Origin: Tribonema minus
Taxonomy: Eukaryota; Sar; Xanthophyceae; Tribonematales; Tribonemataceae
Reading direction: 5' to 3'
DNA: 64,000 bases
Assembly (NCBI GenBank): GCA_017506865.1
Contig: JAFCMP010000539.1
Location: 585,045 to 649,044, forward strand
Shown here piece by piece: positions 1 to 11,348 of this stretch (positions within the stretch are counted from its first letter, which is position 1; every line of letters begins with the position of its first letter). The translations under genes were made by a program, and so were the position numbers. The notes under the pieces were generated by a model. The model did no database searches. It saw only the letters and a program-made list of their open reading frames with translations, and was not told where the DNA came from.

Positions 1-299
1 AGCGGTACGTGCTCAATTGCACCAGCACCCGAACATGGGTGAAGGGGTGTACACATCTCCATGAGTGCAAACAGCCTACATGCGCGAAGGCGGAGCAGCA
101 AGGAGCGGGGAGGAAGGGGGAGAGTCACATGCTGCTGACGGTACTTCAAGGACCTACACCGCCAATTAAAGGTGCATGGCTAAAGTGCAGCGTGCGTGCT
201 GCTTCTGCTGACTGACTCTGAACGTACAACTTTCTTCACCGGAGATTAACAAAACAAGGAGAAAGTCGGTGACGACGCTGTGACAACACCAGCTGCCTC

Positions 300-560
300 A
301 ACAGCTGACGCTGAATCCGCAATGGCTCCTCAAAGCCGAACTCCTTGCTCCGTGGCCTACATGATGGTCGCCGCTAGCTTGGCCTCCTTACAATTGCGCA
401 CGTCATCGGTGGCTTGATATTCGTCTCTTTTGAATCACAAACAAACACCAAGTACCTGTCGCTGAATGGGTGACGGCTCCTTGTAGCCGAGCTCCTCATG
501 CATCCACGATGATCGCCGCCAGGTTGCCTCGTCCCAGCTGCACACCTCATTGGTGGCATG
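300..560 (-). repeat. Decayed copies of the 3' end of Prp28 exon 4
   Basis: Minus-strand sequence at about 470-545 repeats the end of exon 4 (real copy 648-740): [11 protein letters not shown] followed by a GT is still readable, but the upstream part is scrambled. A weaker third copy lies at about 300-385. Together with the real exon end they form a short array within the intron that follows the Q-motif exon. Confidence 0.7.
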
Positions 561-647
561 ATATTTCTTCACCCGATTTCAGAGAGTCACAGCAATGTAA
601 ACAGGACACACCTAAACAAGCACAAAAACCGCCTCAACACCACAAAC

Positions 648-3600
648 CTGTCGCTGAATGGGCGACGGCTCCTTGTAGCCGAGCTCTTCAATTGCCTCCA
701 TGATAGTCGCCGCCAGCTTGCCCTCCTCCCAGTTGCGCAGCGGCAGCGGCGCCTTGCCGCCCTTGACGCGTATGTCGAAGTCCTCGCGGAAGATGCGCCA
801 GTCGCGCTCGGCCATCTCTGACAGGGGCTTCTCGCTCCAGTGCGCGCCGCGCAGGCCTGCAGCGGTAAAGTTCAAGTTCAAATTGAAGATGTGAGCATTG
901 TGACTACTAGGGGCATGATGAAGATGCGGCAGCGGCTTCTCGCTCCAGTGCGCGCCGCGCAGGCCTGCAGCGGTGAAGTTCAAGTTCAAATTGAAGATGT
1001 GAGCAATGTGACTACTAGGGGCGTGATGAAGATGCGGCCGCGGCTTCTCGCTCCAGTGCGCGCCGCGCAGGCCTGCAGCGGTGAAGTTCAAGTTAAAACT
1101 GAAGATGTGAACAATGTGATTGGAGCCTCAAGCTGAGGATGCGGAAGATGCGCCAGTCGCGGTCCGCCATCTCCGACAGGGGCTTCTCGCTCCAGAGCGC
1201 GCTACGCAGGCCTGTGGCGGCAATGTCCAATTTGAAGTTGACGATGAAAAAAACAACGCTCCGCCACAAAAGCGGCGAGCGACGCACTGGGGTGGATGTC
1301 TGTCTTGTAGTTCAGAACTGGACTGCCGCTGCAAGGTGCTTAATAAGCAGCACGTAGCTCAAGGCGCTTCGCACCACGCTGCAAACACAGCTCGTCACAC
1401 GTGCCGGTCGACGTGTGCTCCATGCCGACCGCCTCTGGAGCGGCCTGCTGCTGGGCACACGTTCAAGTTCACACTGCAATCGCCAAAAAATGATGCGCTG
1501 CCAGGTACTGCAAGCTCCTCAAAACAGTGCGCGTTCATGTAACTCAGAAATCGCTACGCTCCCACCACTCCAGCAGATCGTCGCACGCACCGGTTGATGC
1601 GCGCTCTGAGCCCACTGTCTCTGAGGCGGCCTGCCGGCGGGTGCGTTGAAGTTACACTTCAACCCGCCAAAAGAAGATGCGCTGCGAGGCACCGCAAGCT
1701 CTTCGAGAACAGTACGTGACTCAAAGAGGCGCTAGACAACGCAGTTTACACTGCTTGTAGACTAAGCCCATCGTCGCACGCACCCTAGGCACAGCAAGCT
1801 CTTCGAGAACAGTACGTGATTCAAAGAGGCGCTAAATTATGCAGTTTACACTGCTTGTAAGCCCATCGCCGCACACACCGATCGATGCGCGCTCTGAGCC
1901 GACCGCCTCTGAGGCGGCCTGCTGGCGGGCGCGTTGAAGATACACTTCATTGTTGAAGTTACACTTCAACCCGCCAAAAGAAGATGCGCTGCTAGGCACT
2001 GCAAGCTCTTGGAGAACAGTACATGATTCAGAGAGGCCCTGGACTACGCAGCTCACGCTGCTTGAACAGGTCATCGCACGCACCGATCGATGCGCGCTCT
2101 GAGCCGACCGCCTCGGTGGCGGCCTGCTGGCGGGCGCGTTGAAGCTCGCGGGCGCGCGCGCGCTCGCGATCTCGCCTGTCAGCCTCGCTCAGCCCCTGCT
2201 CCAGCTCCAGCCGCCGCTGCTCCTCCTGCCAATCCCAATTAAGCAGGGAGGGAGGGGGGGGGGGGGGGGGGAGGGGCAGTAGGCATCAGCACTGCAAAAA
2301 CAAGGCAAATGTAATGGGTCAGGGCAGACCAACAGGGAGAACGCGCGAAGGGGGGACGGGGGACTGGGGGTGGGGGGGGGGGGGGGCGCATCAGCACGTC
2401 AGCAGACACAAGGCAAACTGTTCAAGCGGCAACTGGCGACCAGCGTGATGAAATTGGCAGCTCCGATGCATTGAGTGCATGATGGAGCGCATTTGTCAGA
2501 GGCTCGGGCGTTACAACAGAGTGTGCGCAAGTCTGCAGAGCTGGCACGCGCGCACGCGGCCACACAAGCAGCTTCATACTTGAACTTTAGGCACCACACG
2601 CGCGCACCTGCCGTTTCGCCATGGGTTTTGAGAACCGCGCTGCCCCTTGCGCTGCTCGCGCAGGTCGATGCCCGCAATGTAGCTACTTCACTTGAAGTTT
2701 ATGCAAAAGCGCACCAACCACTACCACTACCGCTGCTTCGCCACAACCGCATCGAGAGAGAAACTTCACACTTGAACTTGCGCACCTGGCCGCTGCATCG
2801 CCCCTGAATGCATGAGGCTAGGCGACAAAGAAGAGGGACCATGCAACATCAAACTTGAACTGGATGAAAGCGCACCTGGCGCTTCGCCATGAGCGCGTTC
2901 AAGAAGGCGCTGTTCTTGCGCTGCTTGCGCATGTCGATGCCCGCAATGTAGCTACTTCAACATAAACTTCAATGTAACTTTGACGTCACACGCACACACA
3001 ACTCCGAACTTGAACTTGAACTACGCACCTGTCGCTTCGCCATGAGCGCGTTCAGGAAGGCGCTGTCCTTGCGCTGCTCGCGCATGTCGATGCCCGCAAT
3101 GTAGCCGCGCCCATACAGCGCGTTGATCTGCGCCTTCTGCTGGTACAGCGGGTTGTAGTCCTGGCTCGTGTCATCGCCCGCCTCCCAGTCAAACTGGAAA
3201 ACCGCCTTGAACTTGTCCGCCGCCTTGACGACGCGCTTGGTGTTCTTCTGGCCGCCCAGGTACGACTTGCGGATCATCTCCAGCTCGCGCTCCTGCGCGC
3301 CAGCAGTTATGGCAGTTTCAGGATGTGACATGTTGGCAGTGTGCGACATTTCCCTTTAATTGCTGTTTTGTTGTTTCTGAAGAAATTGCCGCGCTGTATT
3401 TATAATCACTTGCGGATTAGGTCCAGCTCGCGCTCCTGCGACGAGACAATTACGGTAGTTTCCGGTTATGACATGATCGGCATTGTCCGACATTGCCTTC
3501 CTAATGTGTTGTTTCTGAATAATTGCCTAATAAAATCACTTGCGGATCATCTCCAGCTCGCGCTCATGCGTCAGCAAGGTGCGCGCATGGCGGCGGTTTC

Positions 3601-5491
3601 AGATCACCGCAACCAGCTGCTTTATGGCAAACGCGGGGCGCATCTTGTGCAGCAAGAAGGTGTCAGGGGAGTTGCAGACATCGTGGCAGCAGCTCAACGA
3701 TTGACACCAATTGCAGACGAGACAAGCATGGATGTTGTGCAGCAAGCAGATTTTAATGCTCCCCAGCAATCACATCAGGCGGAGTTGGTTGACAATAGGT
3801 ACGGCGTGTCTGGCTCAGCGCTAAACGCCCGCTCCCGTGCAAGCCACTGGCTGCGCCTTTAACGACGCGTTCTCATCCACATTGCGTGCGGGGACTGTAG
3901 GGGTGGCCAACCGACAGACACCAGATCATGGCAGCGCGCAAAGTGGTCACGTGGCGGCGCACACCACGATGCCCAGCGGAGTTCATCCTTCCAGGTTCAA
4001 CTTCAACATGAGAGGTGACGCTCGCATGCATAAATTCACATGTGTGAACGTGGGTGGGCTTCGCTTCATCGATTTCTGAGTGCTGTGCTCAGCACCAGTG
4101 ACGTCTTCTATCCAGTGCTTACAAACTCTTTTCTGTCCACCTGGTAACGTCAAATGTGTGACCACTTGCATGGAATGCATGGTACTACGTACCAATCCTG
4201 GACTATGTAGCTCTGAAATACCAGCTCCAGACTTGTGATCTCTTATCCAATAACTCGTGGCGTTCTATTTGCCTACACAACCAGACCTTACCTGCTGCCG
4301 AGTCTAGCATGCTCTTGCAAGCACGGAGCGCTGTGTCAGATGCAGTATGAGACGTACTGGAGTCAACGCTCAACATGGCGCAATGCGCAGCGCCGGGCAG
4401 CGATCATCCATAAAAGAGTGCCTGGGTGGTGGTACATTGCAGACGGCACGCAGCAGCCCAGAATGCAGATGCAGCGCACAACAAGCCGCTGCGCCGCTGC
4501 GCAAGGTTCGCCATTGGCAGCGGCTTCTGTGAAGTTCCGCCAATTCGGGCCAGTAGGATTGAATGTAGCATCAGACCCAGCCTGCTGTCGTGCACGGGCC
4601 ATAGCAAACTGTTGCTTCACTCACAACGCCGCACGCTGTACTACCCTTGTACGACAGTTGTCTCACTTCAACAATGGAGGTGTGGACTTGAGTTGCGCTG
4701 CCTCGCCGTGTTTCGCCGGGCGTTGGCGTGCGCCCGACCGCAGGAAACTCTTATGCTCACCAAAGTGTTGGTGTGTCGAGACGTGTATTGAAGTCCTACG
4801 TCACGGACTGCCCGCTGTATTGATGTACTGGTAGACTACAGTGTTCAAGTATTGCGATGTGTGGAGTGTATGCCATGCTCACCTTTTCTCGTTGCTGCAA
4901 TCTTTCCTCGCGCTGCTCCCGGTCCTTCTCCCTATCGCGCATGCGCTCTCGCTCCCTTTCCCTGGCTGATGACCCCAGCCCGCTACGAGCCACGCTCTCC
5001 ACCCGGGCCTCCGAGGCTTCCTTCCGTTTCTCCTGTAGCCTGGCCATGGCCTCCGCCTCCCTCTCCTTCTTAGATTTGAAGGCTATCTTCCCCTTCCCCG
5101 CTGAGAAGTTCTGCATGCCCTCCTGCTCTGCTCGTTTGGCCGCGAGCAGATCCTCCAGCGAGGGTGGTTCAACCCTCTTGGCGTGGCGCCCAACGGTGCT
5201 GCCGCTGGCGTTGCTCTCGGCGTCTCCGTTCGTGTGGCGGCCTGCATCTGCAGGGGGCTTCACATCCCTTCTGGCTAGAGCTCTCGCCAGGGCTTTGGCC
5301 TCTGCTCTAGCAGCGATGCGAGCCATCCTCGCTGCTTCAATTTCTTCCTGCTGCTCCGGCGTCAGCTCCTCGGGCTCTGCCTTGGCCCTCTTGGCGGCAG
5401 CTGCAGATCCATTCGGATATTCATCGCTGAGGGATGATGTTACTGCCGTGGATCCATTCGTAGCCGGGCTGTCGCTGCGCTCCCGCTTCAT
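648..5491 (-). CDS. PRP28: Prp28/DDX23-type spliceosomal DEAD-box helicase, first four exons (gene continues off the left edge)
   Basis: In other eukaryotes this helicase (U5-100K) displaces U1 from the 5' splice site during spliceosome activation in the nucleus. Exons read on the minus strand are 4883-5491 (ATG at 5491), 3029-3292, 2084-2225 and 648-856. They join in phases 0, 0 and 1 and give 408 residues. Exon 1 is a charged R/E/K-rich arm. Exon 2 holds the family block [17 protein letters not shown] and [10 protein letters not shown]. Exon 4 holds [18 protein letters not shown] and ends in the Q-motif region [11 protein letters not shown]. Walker A and the DEAD box are not in the window and should lie to the left. 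The upstream Met at 5617 was rejected as the start because the sequence before MKRERS looks untranslated. Introns 1-3 carry decayed copies of exon edges (separate entries). Family identity is firm; the 2084 donor is the least certain junction. Confidence 0.93.
828..1215 (-). repeat. Tandem copies of the 5' edge of Prp28 exon 4 with its acceptor
   Basis: A 108-base unit holding the acceptor (CTGCAG) and the first coding bases ([11 protein letters not shown]) starts at 828, 936 and 1044 and is nearly identical in each. A fourth, diverged copy at about 1138-1215 extends further into the exon ([11 protein letters not shown]). Because 108 is divisible by three, the frame stays open through the first three copies, so any of three acceptors could join without a frame change. 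The copy at 828 is contiguous with the rest of the exon. Confidence 0.9.
1390..2160 (-). repeat. Copies of the 3' edge of Prp28 exon 3 with its donor
   Basis: The end of exon 3 (around [19 protein letters not shown], real copy 2084-2150) reappears at about 1860-1950, 1570-1665 and, most decayed, 1395-1465. Each copy keeps the shared flank of short GAAGTTACACTTCAA-like bases. The spacing is about 190-290 bases. Confidence 0.8.
2254..2271 (-). promoter_or_regulatory. C18 run (minus strand) before the acceptor of Prp28 exon 3
   Basis: An uninterrupted run of 18 G on the plus strand reads as C18 in the transcript. It ends 26 bases upstream of the deduced acceptor of exon 3 (CAG at 2228-2226). 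It may serve as the polypyrimidine tract. Confidence 0.5.
2610..3110 (-). repeat. Copies of the 3' edge of Prp28 exon 2
   Basis: The coding stretch for [20 protein letters not shown] (real copy 3031-3105) recurs at about 2879-2952 and, more decayed, 2618-2690. Both copies end in the same flank (ATGTAGCTACTTCA on the plus strand), which suggests one copy was made from the other after the first duplication. Confidence 0.85.
3255..3575 (-). repeat. Copies of the 5' edge of Prp28 exon 2 with its acceptor
   Basis: The first codons of exon 2 (RELEMIRK) and the upstream intron end recur three times, at about 3262-3300 (real), 3407-3440 and 3537-3570, about 130-145 bases apart. The intervening intron sequence (TGTTGTTTCTGAA and a CCGACATT-like stretch) is repeated as well, so whole junction-containing segments were duplicated. 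Confidence 0.85.
3576..4882. other. Prp28 intron 1, remainder
   Basis: Intron sequence between the exon 2 edge copies and the donor of exon 1. I see no further exon, transposase or RNA gene in it. Short frames on either strand lack any recognisable domain. Confidence 0.6.
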
Positions 5492-5889
5492 GGTGTGTGT
5501 GTGTGTCGCAGTCGAAGCGAAGCGTGTGTCAACTCTATGTATGTAAGCACTTGTTAGCGTGCAGCACCACAATAGAGAGCGGCGCTTGCTGTAGAGATGC
5601 TCCGGAACAGTACACACGCCTCAGTGGTGTAAGCTCAGCTAAGCTAAGAGGCAGTGCCGAGGCTGAATAAAAAAGCCCACACACGGCAGTGCCCAATCCT
5701 CGTTTTTCTGCGAAGTCGATCCCAGTTTTGTTGGTCAATAGCGTTCGGCGATGCCAGAGGCGGCATAGCCGCGCAGAAAAAGGGCTGCTTGGATTTTAGT
5801 TGACAGGAGAGGACGCCCCAGAGGCAGGGCAGCAAGCAGGGCCCAATGTCTTATGAGATTGCCCCTCAGGTGCACAACAGAAGCGAGCC
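5492..5889. other. Head-to-head intergenic region between Prp28 and the fucosyltransferase-like gene
   Basis: This 398-base gap separates two start codons facing away from each other, so it should hold both 5' leaders and both promoters. A GTGTGT microsatellite lies just before the Prp28 ATG (5492-5504). I see no clear TATA box. Confidence 0.6.
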
Positions 5890-8676
5890 ATGCCGGCATC
5901 ACCTGGGGGAGGGGCGATGTTGAGACCTAGCGGCGGAAGCCGGGGCGCTGCTGCCACCACCGCATTGTCGACTGGTGCAGCAGCGCCCTCGGCCATAGGC
6001 ATTGACATTGCACCAGTGCATCAGGCCCCGCCTGCGCCTGCTGCAAGCGGGGATGCAGCCTCGCCTGGCGACAAGAGGCGCAAAGGCAAGCGGCGAGGGC
6101 TGCTAAGGAGGTGCAGGCGTGTGGCGAAGCGGAGATGGAGACACATGGGAGTAGCTGGCGTCACGGTGCTGCTGCTGGCGACACTGATGCTGTGCCTCAC
6201 GGCGTTCCTCGAGCGCTGGGGCAAGCACGATGTCGGCGTGCCAAATAAGGACGCCTCTTCCATGACAGCGCCTGCCACGGCGACGCCTCGATTTTTTGAC
6301 GGCAAGGTCATACCATCTATACTCACGGACTACAGCGTAGCTCACAACGCCATGACCGCCGACCCCGGTTCGGGCCGCTATTTGTTGTACGAGATACCCG
6401 CACAGACGACGCTGCCACAATCGTTGCTGGTGAGCCGATGCCTGATGCTTTGCACAAACGCGCTGCATTAGACTATGTGCATTTGGTGTCGTATAGCAGC
6501 ATCATAAGCCATGCTGCTGGTCGCTTGACCTAGTGGCTCTATATCGCGTGTCGGCCCTACTGTGTCAACACATCACACCGTCATTTTGCTAGAACAGGCT
6601 AGTATGGCGTATATGAAGTCGTTATACCCTTCATGGTGTCACTTGCAATGCAGTTTTAACTTCGAGGCATAGATCGTATCTGCGCACTCCAGGTTGTGGG
6701 GGTGGTCATTTGTTTGGACACACTTTTCGACTGGTAGTCTTCCAGGTACAAAGCAGTAATTTGGGTGGATGATCGTTGAGGAGACATGAAACTTGCATAC
6801 GCAAGATGCCTGTATCGGTCGGCAGCAACGGCTGGCGGACTTCCAATTTCTCAATACTCTTGTTGACAGATCGTTCACATACTATTGGCACATAATGTTG
6901 GCACAACACAAACTCATTCCCACCTCCCGCTTCTGCAAGCTGAAAGCACATCGCTGTATTGCGCCGAGCTGCTGTGCCAGCACCTGTGTTGCAATGCGAG
7001 AGAATGCTGTAGGCCCCTGCCAACAATCTCACCAGCTGACCACCGTCTACACATTGACAGTACCTCACATCAAGGCACAACGCTCCATCAACACGCTCTC
7101 ATGCCTTGATATTCACATCACCCTGTGCACCAGTCCCAGCCCCCCCCCCCACACACACACCCACCCCCATTCACCCCCCCCCCCCCCCCCCCAAACACCC
7201 TCCTTCACCCCCCACCAGGGCCTCACGAGCGCCTTCCTGCTGGCGATGCTCAGCGGCCGCGCGCTGCTCGTCCAGTGGACCAAGGACTACGAGGCGCCGG
7301 GGCCCTCCGACATCGGCGGCGGCGCGGGCGACTGGGACTACGGCGCCAACGCGACGGCGGTGCCACACGACGAGCGGCGCAGCTCTCTCGAGGAGATCTT
7401 CCTGGACCCCGGGTTCTGGTGGAGCTGGGACAGGTTCATGGGGCGGTGGACGGGGCGCTTCGAACGCGCCGCGGCGGAGATTGATATCGTGGTTGTGAAC
7501 GTGAGCGCGGAGGTGGAGGCGCTCGCGTGCGGCGACCTGCGGCGGTGGCGCGTGCGCGACCAGTTTGTGAAGGTCGCCGGCGCGCACTACTTTGCGCCTG
7601 CGCTCGCGGTGAACGCGCGCCACGCGGACGCGCTGTTCGCGCAGCTCCCGCGCGACCAGCTCTTTGCGTACCTCAGCAACTGGCTGCTGCGCCCCGTGCC
7701 GACCGTCATGACGGCGGTGCACCGCTTCGCGGAGCGCTACTTTGAGGACAACTACGTCATCGGCCTCGAGATGTCGCTGTGGCAGGCGCTCGGCGAGTGG
7801 GGCACGATGACCGCCGCGCAGCAGAAGCGCTTCTTCCAGGAGGCGGCGGACGCGACGTACCGCGCGACGCAGGCGCTCGTGCGCGGCGGCGGCGGCGGCG
7901 GCGGCGGCCGCCACGGCGGCGGCGGCGCCAGCAGCAGCAGCAGCGCCAGCGGCAGTGGCGCCAGCGGCGGCGGCGGCGGCGCCAAGCGCGGCGTCATGAT
8001 CCTGGTCGTGACGGACGACGAGGAGGCGCTGCGCGCGCGGCTCAAGGGCCAGCCGCAGGACGCGCTCGGCGCGGCGGGCATCATCGCCATCACGGGCCCG
8101 CGCGGCACGGGCACGCGGCGCATCCTCACGGAGCTCCAGGAGGTGTGGCTGCTGGGCTACGCGGACGTGTGCATCGTGAGCCCCGCGAGCCCGACGGGCG
8201 TCGTGGGGCACGCGCGCACGGGGCGCGCGCCCATCGTCGTCGCCGCCGACGGCGGCGCCGCGCACGCGAGCGCCGCGACGCAGCCGTGCTTCGCAGACCT
8301 CGCCGCGCTGCGCGCCGCGTCGTGCTTCCGCCCCGACATGCTCGCGCAGCTCAGCATTGACCCGGAGGTGCCGTGCGTCGACGAGACGGGCTGGCGGCGC
8401 CGCCTCGGCCGGCAGCGTGGAGAGGGGGGGGGGCAAGGGGGGCTGGGGGCTGTTCCCGCGGGTGGGGGGGCGGAGTCCGCCGTGTGGGCGGCAGGGGGGG
8501 CGCCCTGGACTGCCCAACTGGGGTCCTCCGCGGCGCACTGGAGAGGGGGTGAGCGCGCGGCGGAAGTGCTCTTGCCCGTGTCGCAGTGGTCTGGCGGCTG
8601 TGGCGGTGGCGGCAGCGGCGGCGGCGGCTCGCGCCGCGGGGTCTGGGCGGGGTCTCCGGAATCGCCCTGGCGATGA
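5890..8676 (+). CDS. Type II membrane protein resembling a fucosyltransferase (GT37-like)
   Basis: Two exons are deduced: 5890-6429 (donor GTGAGC) and 7219-8676 (acceptor CAG at 7216-7218), both phase 0, about 665 residues. Residues 1-85 are low-complexity and end in a strongly basic stretch. Residues about 86-107 (MGVAGVTVLLLATLMLCLTA) form one membrane segment, as in Golgi type II enzymes. The exon 2 start, LTSAFLLAMLSGRALLV, resembles the donor-binding entry motif of plant-type fucosyltransferases. Later blocks (YLSNWLLRPVPTVM, LQEVWLLGYADVCIVS) match the general layout of that fold. A Gly/Ser-rich insert sits at about 7886-7985. The Gly-rich tail after about 8400 may be partly intron or UTR, so the 3' end is uncertain. 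An alternative is another GT-B enzyme binding GDP-sugar. Fold assignment is moderate; substrate is unknown. Confidence 0.55.
7174..7192 (+). promoter_or_regulatory. C19 run before the exon 2 acceptor of the fucosyltransferase-like gene
   Basis: An uninterrupted C19 run, within a wider C-rich stretch from 7140, ends 26 bases before the deduced acceptor at 7218. It is probably the polypyrimidine tract of this intron. Confidence 0.5.
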
Positions 8677-10037
8677 TATGCTTTCGTGCAGCAGCAGTGC
8701 TCTGCTCATCCGGCGGTGGCGGCGTCGGCAGTCGCCGCCCGCCCCGCTGGACTTTACTCAGTGTCCCCCCACCGCCCTCCCTGTGCCCCCCCTCCCCCCC
8801 CCCCCTCCCCATACACCTGCCTCCCCCTCTCGTAGCGCTTGTTGTGCTGTACAGTAGGAGGAGTGCGCAAGAGTGCGTGTGCGTGCGGGATGCCAGCGGC
8901 AGCGCGCAAAGGAGCGCGCCCTTGTATGCGTCCTGCCCCCCCTCTCCCTCCTCCCCCCTCCCCCCCGCTTTGTAAACAAGTTGGAGCACGTAAGCGCCCC
9001 CCCCTTCACCATCACACGTTAAGCGCTGGAGCCTTTGATTATTGGCTGCAACAATAGATGTCTGTGCGTTTTGTAGACAGCAGTTTGAAGACTTGGCTTT
9101 GCGCCTGTTGCCTGCCTGGTGCACTTCTATGTTGGAGGCGGAGTGTGTGAGCATGCACCTGCCATTATATTGCAACAATCACGGATAATACTGCAATGTG
9201 CACGTGGCATTATGGCAGTCCACCACGATCTTGCGCCGCAGCATTGGCAAGTGACAGTGACGATCGATGGTGGACCTGTCATGGACCATGTTCAAGAACA
9301 CATTGGCTCACGAGATGGGCAGTGTGTTGTCTGCATGTGTTCAAGCCAGTCTTTGCCTTCATCACGTGCGTTACTTGCAAACATTGATGGTGTATAGGAT
9401 CTCTACATATTAAACTGCGAGTGACGCCAGAGCTATGGCAGATCATGGCCCACTGAGGTCGAGGCTGCCATGGCAGGTCAGAGGCGACGCATCAAAGCTG
9501 GATGTTTCATGTCAGAGACCCAGCATTGCCACACGCCATGCCAGTTGCTGCATGCTTCATCGATCAGCTTTGCGTGGCTTGCTGCCATTGAACACGCCAC
9601 GAAACTCACAGGGTCAACGATTCAAAAGGGCAGAACCGTGCCAGCATCCAACAGGGGGGGCAACAAGCTGCGCTGACACTGCACCAGGTTGCAGGGGAGA
9701 ACCAGGTGTTAGTCGCGCACATTGGGCTTCAATGAAAGAGAGCTCTCTAACACTCTTGTCTTGTCGCCTAAAACTCACGAGCTTCTTCAACTTGAAGTAC
9801 CCAGAGGCGCGAAAGAGTTTTTGGTTGAAAGAAGCATGAATGCTGCCTCGTGCCGCGTCGACGCACCTCGTGTCACTGTGAGGCATGCGAGACTGGGGTA
9901 GAGCAGCAGCAATCCGACAGCCCCAATCTCACAGACCAGAATTAGATCCTAAGCTCCAGCAGCAAGGAGTCTGAGCCGGCAAACAGTGCTAGCTAGCTGG
10001 GCGCTGCTGCAGTGGCGCGGTTGTTTGCGCTCGGGTC
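8677..10037. other. Intergenic region downstream of the fucosyltransferase-like gene
   Basis: The left part is a C-rich 3' flank with a TGTAA at 8971-8975 that could be a polyadenylation signal. From about 9050 to 10037 I see only short frames without domains. The last hundred bases should contain the leader of the next gene. Confidence 0.5.
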
Positions 10038-11192
10038 ATGAACGATGGCGGCGCAAATTTCACGCCGTCATGCGTGAGCTGCTTGCAACCTATCAGTGAG
10101 GACTCCGGCCTCTTGCTGTCGTGCCAGCACTTCATCTGCGGGGGCTGCGCCGCCACGGCTTCCCGCGCGCAGTGCCCAGCATGCGCCGACGTGCCCGTTG
10201 ACGCAGTCCCGTTGTCCAGTCTGCCTGTTGAAGTTGGCATGTACATGCAGCAACCCCCTCAGATCCTGCAGATGGTGGGGGAAGTGTGGAGCTTTCAGGC
10301 CAGCCACTATCAAGCCACCATCGCCAACATGCGGGCAGCTCTGGGAGAGGTGACGCAGGCGGTGGGAGGGCTGCAGGGACAGGTGGCATCGCTGCAGAGG
10401 GGCGTCAACTCCGAGATGGAGCTGCGCAAGAGAGCGGAGGCGGAGAATCAGGCACTGAGGCAGCAGCTGGCCCAGCTGCAGCAACAGCAGCAGCGGCAGC
10501 AGCACCACTTCAGGCCAGCGACGGCCGCGCAGCTCTACCAACAGCAACACGGCGGCCGCCAACACCACCAACAACAGGGACCGCAGCAGCGGCCGCAGTC
10601 GGCCCACCCTCAGGACAATTTCAGCAGACCTGGTACACAGCAGCAGCAGCAGCAGCACCAGCAGCGGCAGCAGGAGCAGCACCCCAGGAACATCATGGGC
10701 GAGCTGCAGAGCTATTTTGTGCGCCAGAGCAATGCCGAGAATCCGCCGCCTCCCCCAGGCACGGCGCAGCAGCAGCAGCAGCAGCGGCCCGTCTCGCGGT
10801 CCAGCCCGCCTAAGCCGCGCTCCCCTTACACGCGCCCTTCCAGCGGCAGCGCCGGCGGCGGCGGCAGCCGCGGCGACGCCTTCAGCAGCGGCAGACCCGG
10901 TTCTCGCGGGTCGGAGATGGGCCACCCCGGCGCCGCGCCGCGCACGCCGCTGGGCGTCGTGCGCGGCTCGAACGCGCTCGGCAGCTCGTCGCCGCTGTCG
11001 CTGGGGTCGCCCACCACGCGCCTGCGCAGCACGCAGCTGCCGTACGCGCGCACCGGCAGCGGCGGCGCCGGCGCGTCCGACGGCAGCGGCGGCGGCGGCC
11101 TCGCGCGCCTGCGCAGCCCGCCGTCGCTGCAGCGCCCCTCGACCAGCGCCGGCGGCGGCGGCATGCCGCGGCCCGGCTCGCACGGAAGCGGC

Positions 11193-11223
<31 letters not shown>

Positions 11224-11348
11224 GGTTGATGTCGAGGCCGGGGACAGCGGCGTCATCGGCGAACGGATCACTGGGGATGGGGGCGATGCGCGGCATCGGA
11301 GCGCCGGTGTCACGGCGGCCCGGCAGCAGCATGCCATCTACTTGGTGA
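10038..11348 (+). CDS. RING-finger protein with Zip3/RNF212-like layout
   Basis: One intronless frame of 436 residues. The N-terminal RING reads C-x2-C-x13-C-x-H-x2-C-x2-C-x8-C-x2-C (residues about 12-49, from CVSC to CPAC). A helical segment follows with FQASHYQATIANMR and a leucine/glutamine heptad-like stretch (about 95-150), then a long Q-rich and Ser/Gly/Pro-rich tail. A short RING, a coiled coil and a disordered Ser-rich tail is the layout of the meiotic SUMO/ubiquitin ligases Zip3, RNF212 and HEI10, which mark crossover sites; this is layout similarity only. Any small RING E3 with a coiled coil could look alike. The tail is built of CAG and GGC trinucleotide runs and is probably length-variable. 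Tail-to-tail with the methyltransferase gene. Confidence 0.6.

Noticed and set aside
7171-8709. A 512-residue open frame on the minus strand
   Set aside because: It is antisense to the fucosyltransferase-like exon; its Ala/Arg-rich composition is typical of a GC-rich shadow frame and it shows no domain.
10068-11183. A 371-residue minus-strand frame rich in Ala, Leu and Arg
   Set aside because: Shadow of the RING gene; leucine runs come from reading CAG repeats in reverse.
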